Positions 38,870 through 43,252 of a stretch of 43,252 nt of DNA are shown piece by piece (position 1 is the stretch's first letter; the number at the start of each line of letters is the position of its first letter). Position numbers and translations under genes: made by a program. The DNA is from an uncultured Collinsella sp. (GTDB lineage Bacteria > Actinomycetota > Coriobacteriia > Coriobacteriales > Coriobacteriaceae): positions 1-43,252 of the forward strand of contig CAKURW010000012.1 in NCBI GenBank assembly GCA_934675795.1, written 5' to 3'. A model generated the notes under the pieces. The model had not been told where the DNA came from, did no database searches, and worked only from the letters and a program-made list of their open reading frames with translations.

Positions 38870-40174
38870 ATGCAGACGATCTACCAGAAGATGGAAACCA
38901 CCGAACTCGATGCCGCCATCGAGGCGCTCAAAGCCGAGGTCGCCGAGGTCAAGGCCAAGGGCCTGGCGCTCGATATGGCCCGCGGCAAGCCGTCGCCCTC
39001 CCAGGTGGACATCTCTCGACCCATGCTCGATATCCTCAATGCCGATGCCGATCTGCACGACGGCAACGTCGACTGCTCCAACTACGGCTGCTTCGAGGGC
39101 ATTCCCTCGGCACGCAAGCTGGCGGGGGAGTTCCTGGGTTGCCCTGCCGAGCAGACGCTCGTGCTGGGCTCGTCGAGCCTTTTGATCGAGCATGACATCG
39201 CCGGCATGTTCTGGCGCTGTGGCTCGTGCGGCAGCGAGCCCTGGGATGCCTACGAGGCTGCGCATGATGGCAAGAAGGTCAAGTTCCTGTGCCCTGTTCC
39301 CGGCTACGATCGCCACTTTGGCATCACCGCCGACTTGGGCATCGAGAACGTCCCCGTCGCGATGACCGACAACGGCCCCGACATGGACGAGATCGAGCGC
39401 CTCGTTGCCGCCGACGATTCCATCAAGGGTATCTGGTGCGTGCCCAAGTATTCCAACCCCACGGGCATCACCTTTAGCGAGGACACCGTGCGTCGCCTGG
39501 TCGAGATGCCCACGGCCGCGCCCGATTTCCGCATCTTCTGGGACAACGCCTACTGCGTGCATGACCTGTACGACGAGACCGACGAACTCGCCAACATCTT
39601 TGACCTCGCTCGCGCGGCGGGCACCGAGGATCGCGTGGTGGCCTTTGCCTCGACGTCCAAGATCACCTTCCCGGGCGCCGGCATCGGCTTTATCGGTGCG
39701 AGCCCCGCGGTTATCGCGGAGTTCTCCAAGCGCCTGAAGGCTGGCCTTATCAGCGCCGATAAGCTCAACCAGCTGCGCCACGTGCGTTTCCTTCCCACCA
39801 TCGAGGTGGTCAAGGAACACATGAAAAAGCATGCCGAGTTCCTGCGCCCGCGCTTTGAGGCCGTCGAGCGCAAGCTCACCGAGGGCCTGGGCGATACGGG
39901 TTGCGCCACTTGGACGCATCCCCGCGGCGGCTACTTTGTAAGCTTCGATGGTCCCGAGGGCTCGGCCCAAAAGGTCGCTGCGCTTTGCGCCGACCTGGGC
40001 GTCAAGCTCACACCGGCCGGTGCTACCTGGCCCTATGGCAAGGACCCGCGCGACACCAACATCCGCATCGCGCCGAGCTATCCCACGGTCGAGGACCTGG
40101 AGGCCGCGCTCGATGTGCTGGTGCTGGCCGTTAAGCTTGTCGCTGCCGAGCTTGCGCGTGCCGAGCGCGCCTAA
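38870..40174 (+). CDS. Aminotransferase class I/II, AspT MocR-like subgroup
   Basis: A 434-residue PLP-dependent aminotransferase of the fold type I group, of the subgroup annotated as aspartate aminotransferase with a MocR-like domain but no DNA-binding part. The PLP lysine is Lys264 in ASTSKITFPGAG. KYSNPTGITFS, FWDNAYCVHDLY and RGGYFVSFDG are the expected substrate and cofactor segments, and RIAPSYP holds the carboxylate-binding arginine. It likely interconverts aspartate and oxaloacetate, though the exact substrate cannot be proved. It precedes the STAS gene by 51 bases. Confidence 0.9.
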   Translation: MQTIYQKMETTELDAAIEALKAEVAEVKAKGLALDMARGKPSPSQVDISRPMLDILNADADLHDGNVDCSNYGCFEGIPSARKLAGEFLGCPAEQTLVLGSSSLLIEHDIAGMFWRCGSCGSEPWDAYEAAHDGKKVKFLCPVPGYDRHFGITADLGIENVPVAMTDNGPDMDEIERLVAADDSIKGIWCVPKYSNPTGITFSEDTVRRLVEMPTAAPDFRIFWDNAYCVHDLYDETDELANIFDLARAAGTEDRVVAFASTSKITFPGAGIGFIGASPAVIAEFSKRLKAGLISADKLNQLRHVRFLPTIEVVKEHMKKHAEFLRPRFEAVERKLTEGLGDTGCATWTHPRGGYFVSFDGPEGSAQKVAALCADLGVKLTPAGATWPYGKDPRDTNIRIAPSYPTVEDLEAALDVLVLAVKLVAAELARAERA

Positions 40175-40225
40175 CGCGCGGCTTCCCGTACTATCCGCAC
40201 TTTCGATACGTAAAGGAGCGTATAC

Positions 40226-40540
40226 ATGGATTTGGGTATTTCCACCAACCCCACGCCAGAGCTCTACACCATTAAGGTGACCGGTGAGATCGATATCTCT
40301 AACGCCGATAGCCTGCGCAATGCCATCGACCTGGCGCTCGAGCAGCCCACTGAGGCCGTGGAGCTCGATTTTGCCCAGGTGAGCTACATCGATTCGACGG
40401 GCATTGGCGTGCTCGTGGGCGCCGCGCACCACGCGGTTGACCACGGCAAGCGCTTTAGCTGCACCAATGTGCAGCCCCCGGTGATGCGCGTGGTTCAGCT
40501 GTTGGGTGTCGACCAGGAGATTTCGATCACCGCTGCATAA
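40226..40540 (+). CDS. STAS-domain anti-sigma factor antagonist
   Basis: A 104-residue single STAS domain. VTGEIDISNADSLRNAI and VSYIDSTGIGVLVGA carry the phosphorylatable serine (Ser57) of SpoIIAA/RsbV-like proteins, which release a sigma factor by binding its anti-sigma kinase when unphosphorylated. No anti-sigma kinase, phosphatase or sigma factor is nearby, so the partner is elsewhere. AAAGGAG precedes the ATG. It may be co-transcribed with the aminotransferase. Confidence 0.92.
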   Translation: MDLGISTNPTPELYTIKVTGEIDISNADSLRNAIDLALEQPTEAVELDFAQVSYIDSTGIGVLVGAAHHAVDHGKRFSCTNVQPPVMRVVQLLGVDQEISITAA

Positions 40541-40693
40541 TCTTTGCCCCCAAAAGGGCGTGCCGTTTGGCATATGTTTGTGATGCGCTCGGACGTTTTG
40601 GCGTCCGGGCGCTATACTTGACCGAATGAATAGACGAGTTCCGGCCGAATGGCGCGGTGCGGGCTCGACTCACATCGAGCCTTGGAGGTATGT

Positions 40694-41281
40694 GTGTTTG
40701 GTATTGGAGAGGGTGAGCTCGCGATCATCGTGGTCTTCGGCTTTTTGCTGTTTGGCCCGGATAAGCTCCCGCAGATGGGCCGCACGATCGGCCGTGCCAT
40801 CCGTCAGTTCCGCGAGACGCAGGAAAAGATGACGGCTGTTGTTCAGTCCGAGATTATCGATCCGGTGAGCGAGGCCGCGTCGGCCCCGGTCAAGCCCAAG
40901 AAGGCCGCTGCGACCGACGACGATTCCGATGCGGACGAGGATGCCGCCGAGACGGCAGCGCCCGCCAAGAAGGAGACCTTTGCCGAGCGTCGCGCTCGTC
41001 TTGCTGCCGAGAAGGCCGCGAACGAGGGTGCTGCTGAGGGCGAGAATGCTGCCGAGGAGCCTGCGACCGAGGGCGCCGCCGCCGGGTCCGCCGATGCCGC
41101 CGCCGAGTCCGCTTCCACTGCAGAGCCGGAGCCCGAGCCCGAGCCGGCAGAGCCCACGACGGCTGACCTCTACGCCCGCCGTCCCCGCAAGCGCAAGGCC
41201 GTCGTCGACCAGCTCGCTCGCGAGCTCGAGGCCGAGGACGACGCTGCTGCCGCCGACGCCCCGAAGGGAGGCGATGAGTAA
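40694..41281 (+). CDS. Twin-arginine translocase TatA/TatB-like subunit
   Basis: A 195-residue TatA/B-family protein forming part of the Tat pathway, which exports folded proteins. The GTG at 40694 starts FGIGEGELAIIVVFGFLLFGPDKLPQMGRTIG: a short N-terminal helix, the FGPDKLP hinge, then an amphipathic helix. A GGAGG box lies 5 bases upstream; the ATG at 40690 is out of frame. The long acidic/Ala-rich C-terminal tail (about 75-180) makes it closer to TatB in size. The ATG of tatC overlaps its stop by one base (TAATG). A one-gene TatA/B plus TatC set is common in Gram-positive bacteria. Confidence 0.9.
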   Translation: MFGIGEGELAIIVVFGFLLFGPDKLPQMGRTIGRAIRQFRETQEKMTAVVQSEIIDPVSEAASAPVKPKKAAATDDDSDADEDAAETAAPAKKETFAERRARLAAEKAANEGAAEGENAAEEPATEGAAAGSADAAAESASTAEPEPEPEPAEPTTADLYARRPRKRKAVVDQLARELEAEDDAAAADAPKGGDE

Positions 41282-42072
41282 TGCCTATCGGACCTGCGCG
41301 TATGCCGCTCTTCGATCACCTGGGAGAGCTTCGTCGCCGCCTGACCATCGTGGTCGTGTCGGTGTTTGCCGCCGCTATCGTGCTGTATTTCGCCACACCC
41401 GTGGTGCTCGACATCTTGGAAGACCCCATCCGCTCCTTTGTGCCGGACGGTAAGTTTTACATCACCACCACGCTCGGCGGCTTTGGCCTGCGCTTCTCGC
41501 TTGCCATCAAGATGGCCGTGGTCATGTGCACGCCCATGATCATCTGGCAGATTCTGGCATTTTTCCTGCCGGCACTGCGCCCCAACGAGCGCAAGTGGGT
41601 TGTGCCCACGGTGCTCGCCTCGACGGTGCTGTTCTTCCTGGGTGCCATCTTCTGCTACTTCATCATCATCCCGGCGGGCTTTGAGTGGCTCATCGGCGAG
41701 ACCTCGGCTGTCGCTACGGCGCTGCCCGATCTGGAGAACTACGTCAACATGGAGCTGCTCTTTATGATCGGCTTTGGTGTGGCGTTTGAGCTGCCGCTCA
41801 TCATCTTCTACCTGTCCGTTTTCCACATCGTGTCCTATGCGGCCTTCCGCAGCGCCTGGCGCTACGTGTACGTAGGCCTGCTCGTGGGTTCGGCTGTGAT
41901 TACGCCCGACGGCTCGCCCGTTACGCTGGGTCTCATGTATGGCGCCCTGCTCTCGCTCTACGAGATTTCGCTCGCCATCGCTCGCGTGGTCATTACCGCG
42001 CGCGAGGGCAAGGAGGGCCTGTTCGTGAGCCGTCTGGACCTGTTCTCGGACGACGAGGACGACGAGGAGTAA
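41281..42072 (+). CDS. tatC: Sec-independent translocase TatC
   Basis: A 263-residue receptor of the Tat system, recognising twin-arginine signal peptides. Six transmembrane segments are visible. The N-terminal FDHLGELRRRL motif (signal-peptide binding) and the periplasmic/cytoplasmic F-x-x-P-loop region (LPALRPNERKW) are as in the family. An acidic C-terminal tail (DDEDDEE) is added. It overlaps the tatA/B stop by one base and is followed 7 bases later by hypA. The start-stop overlaps suggest one operon from the Tat genes into hypA. Confidence 0.96.
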   Translation: MPIGPARMPLFDHLGELRRRLTIVVVSVFAAAIVLYFATPVVLDILEDPIRSFVPDGKFYITTTLGGFGLRFSLAIKMAVVMCTPMIIWQILAFFLPALRPNERKWVVPTVLASTVLFFLGAIFCYFIIIPAGFEWLIGETSAVATALPDLENYVNMELLFMIGFGVAFELPLIIFYLSVFHIVSYAAFRSAWRYVYVGLLVGSAVITPDGSPVTLGLMYGALLSLYEISLAIARVVITAREGKEGLFVSRLDLFSDDEDDEE

Positions 42073-42078
42073 ATCGGT

Positions 42079-42435
42079 ATGCACGAGGTTGGCATTGTCA
42101 ACGGCATACTCGATACAGTGATTCGCGCGGCGCGTGGGGCGGGGGCCTCGCGCGCCGTTTTGGTAACGCTGCGTATCGGGGATATGACCGAGGTCGTGCG
42201 CGAGGCGCTCGACTTTGCGTGGGAGACATTTCGCGACGAGGACCCGCTCACGCGAGGCTGCGAGCTTGCCGTGGAGGAGGTCCATCCACAAAGCGAGTGT
42301 CTGGACTGCGGTGAGGTTTTCGACCACGATCGCTTCCACTGTCGCTGTCCCCAGTGTGGTGGTGCCAACGTGCGCCTACTGCACGGCCGCGAGCTCGATA
42401 TCGCAAGTATCGAAATCGAAACCCCCGACGATTAG
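42079..42435 (+). CDS. hypA: Hydrogenase nickel-incorporation protein HypA
   Basis: A 118-residue nickel chaperone for [NiFe]-hydrogenase maturation. The N-terminal Met-His2-Glu3 nickel site is present (MHEVGIV). The zinc site has two CxxC pairs, Cys74/Cys77 and Cys90/Cys93, with an additional Cys88. It forms a pair with hypB 55 bases downstream and lies 6 bases after tatC. Hydrogenase structural genes are not in this window but probably exist elsewhere. Confidence 0.96.
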   Translation: MHEVGIVNGILDTVIRAARGAGASRAVLVTLRIGDMTEVVREALDFAWETFRDEDPLTRGCELAVEEVHPQSECLDCGEVFDHDRFHCRCPQCGGANVRLLHGRELDIASIEIETPDD

Positions 42436-42490
42436 CCCGCTAGCCATCTGGTGATGGGGTATAAAGGGGCCAAAGTAAGGAGCGCTAAGT

Positions 42491-43174
42491 ATGGCCGAGA
42501 AAACGATTGATATTGCATCGCCGATTCTGTCGCGCAACGAGCGCCTGGCAGATCAGCTGCGTCAGCGATTTGAGCAGACGAACACCTACGTGATCAACGT
42601 GCTGTCGAGCCCCGGCTCGGGTAAGACCACCACGATTCTGGGCACCAACGAGCGCCTGCGTGACAAAGCCGGCCTGCGCTGTGCTGTCATCGAGGGCGAT
42701 ATCGCCTCGGATGTCGACGCCATCACCATGAAGGAAGCCGGCATGCCCGCCATCCAGATCAACACGGGCGGCCTGTGCCACCTCGAGGGCAACATGATCA
42801 TGGAGGCCGTCGATGCCTTCGACCAGGCTGTGGGTCTGGAGAACATCGACGTCATCTTTATCGAAAATGTGGGTAACCTGGTCTGCCCGGTCGACTTTGA
42901 CCTGGGCGAGAACCTGTCCATCATGATTCTCTCGGTGCCCGAGGGCGACGACAAGCCCATCAAGTACCCGGGCATCTTCCAACACGCCGGCGCGCAGCTG
43001 CTCAACAAGGTCGACGTGGCTCCGGCTTTCGATTTTGACATGGATAGGTATACTAAGACACTCGATGACCTCAATCCGCAGGCGTCGCGGTTTGCCGTGA
43101 GCGCGCGCAAGGGCGAGGGCATGGATGCCTGGTGCGATTGGCTCATCGGGCAGATTGAGCAAGCAAGGGCGTAA
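42491..43174 (+). CDS. hypB: Hydrogenase nickel-incorporation GTPase HypB
   Basis: A 227-residue GTPase that, with HypA, loads nickel into the [NiFe]-hydrogenase large subunit. The P-loop is SSPGSGKTTT (about 39-48); EGDIASDVDA is the switch I acid region; the metal site shows Cys96-His97 in GGLCHLEGNM and a cysteine in NVGNLVCPVDFD; NKVD is the guanine-specificity motif. It lacks the His-rich N-terminus and the N-terminal CxxCGC nickel site of E. coli HypB. AAGGAG precedes the ATG. Confidence 0.97.
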   Translation: MAEKTIDIASPILSRNERLADQLRQRFEQTNTYVINVLSSPGSGKTTTILGTNERLRDKAGLRCAVIEGDIASDVDAITMKEAGMPAIQINTGGLCHLEGNMIMEAVDAFDQAVGLENIDVIFIENVGNLVCPVDFDLGENLSIMILSVPEGDDKPIKYPGIFQHAGAQLLNKVDVAPAFDFDMDRYTKTLDDLNPQASRFAVSARKGEGMDAWCDWLIGQIEQARA

Positions 43175-43228
43175 GTCGGCCGCCATACGGGCGGGCGTAG
43201 CCGCAGAGATACGAGATAGGAGCCTCTT

Positions 43229-43252
43229 TTGAAGCTCATCATCGCCGAGAAA
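43229..43252 (+). CDS. Start of a topoisomerase III-like gene, truncated by window
   Basis: Eight codons from TTG read (M)KLIIAEK, preceded by ATAGGAGC 6 bases upstream. This matches the N-terminal strand of TopB-type type IA topoisomerases (K/R-L-x-I-A-E-K). The remainder is outside the window, so the call rests on eight residues and the ribosome site. Confidence 0.45.

Noticed and set aside
38828..40573. 581-codon minus-strand frame
   Set aside because: Antisense to the aminotransferase and STAS genes.
40613..40618. TATACT before tatA as a secure promoter
   Set aside because: No acceptable -35 at the right distance and a CGGACG/CGTCCG hairpin overlaps the region; left unlisted.

Overview
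The window looks like chromosomal DNA of a high-GC gut actinobacterium of the class Coriobacteriia, most likely Collinsella or a close relative. This is inferred from strong G/C codon bias, gene content (lactose/cellobiose PTS with a ROK glucokinase, family II pyrophosphatase, HypAB, a HipBA cassette, UBA/DUF4342 and DUF2207 proteins) and GGGAC-bearing intergenic hairpins. No database was consulted. There is no rRNA, CRISPR array, prophage or recognisable transposase; one tRNA-Leu is present.

Layout. 1-3.2 kb: end of enolase, an FtsB/DivIC-like division protein, a Ppx/GppA phosphatase, and tRNA-Leu(TAA) on the minus strand. 3.2-7.7 kb: a membrane-anchored helical protein, an orphan galactitol-type PTS IIB with a VOC protein, then a minus-strand response regulator/histidine kinase pair and a DUF4342 protein. 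7.7-9.7 kb: a small AT-richer accessory island with an orphan nuclease-like protein, a DUF6788-like protein under a perfect 11-bp inverted repeat, and a small membrane protein. 9.7-17.7 kb: phosphoesterase, GluQ-type tRNA-modifying enzyme, DUF2207 membrane protein, GNAT acetyltransferase, purH and an unknown gene. 17.8-19.6 kb: a Bce-type two-component pair without its usual ABC transporter. 19.6-21.4 kb: a HipBA toxin-antitoxin operon behind a multi-half-site operator. 21.5-26.4 kb: universal stress protein, UppP and an enlarged PcrA/UvrD helicase. 26.6-28.6 kb: a two-gene cassette of a putative winged-helix protein and an AbiEii-like nucleotidyltransferase. 28.7-35.7 kb: manA, then a divergent GntR regulator and a beta-glucoside operon (6-phospho-beta-glucosidase, IIC, IIB, IIA, glucokinase). 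35.8-43.25 kb: pyrophosphatase, NhaA, a small protein, aminotransferase, STAS protein, TatA/B-TatC, HypA-HypB, and the first codons of a topoisomerase-III-like gene.

How genes work together. The bgl operon imports and phosphorylates beta-diglucosides (IIABC), splits the 6-phosphate (GH1) and phosphorylates the released glucose (glucokinase); manA next door also feeds glycolysis, and enolase sits at the left edge. The tat and hyp genes suggest export of folded (possibly metallo-) proteins and [NiFe]-hydrogenase maturation, a plausible pairing in an anaerobe.

Most unusual content. The intergenic spaces are rich in long, near-perfect inverted repeats. The best case is two copies of a 76-nt core that match at 75 of 76 positions. 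They lie in opposite orientation either side of the nucleotidyltransferase cassette. Each core is enclosed by its own different but self-complementary 27-30 bp arms, and inside them near-identical terminators flank the same two genes as direct repeats. This nested architecture is the best candidate here for an undescribed structured or mobile element.
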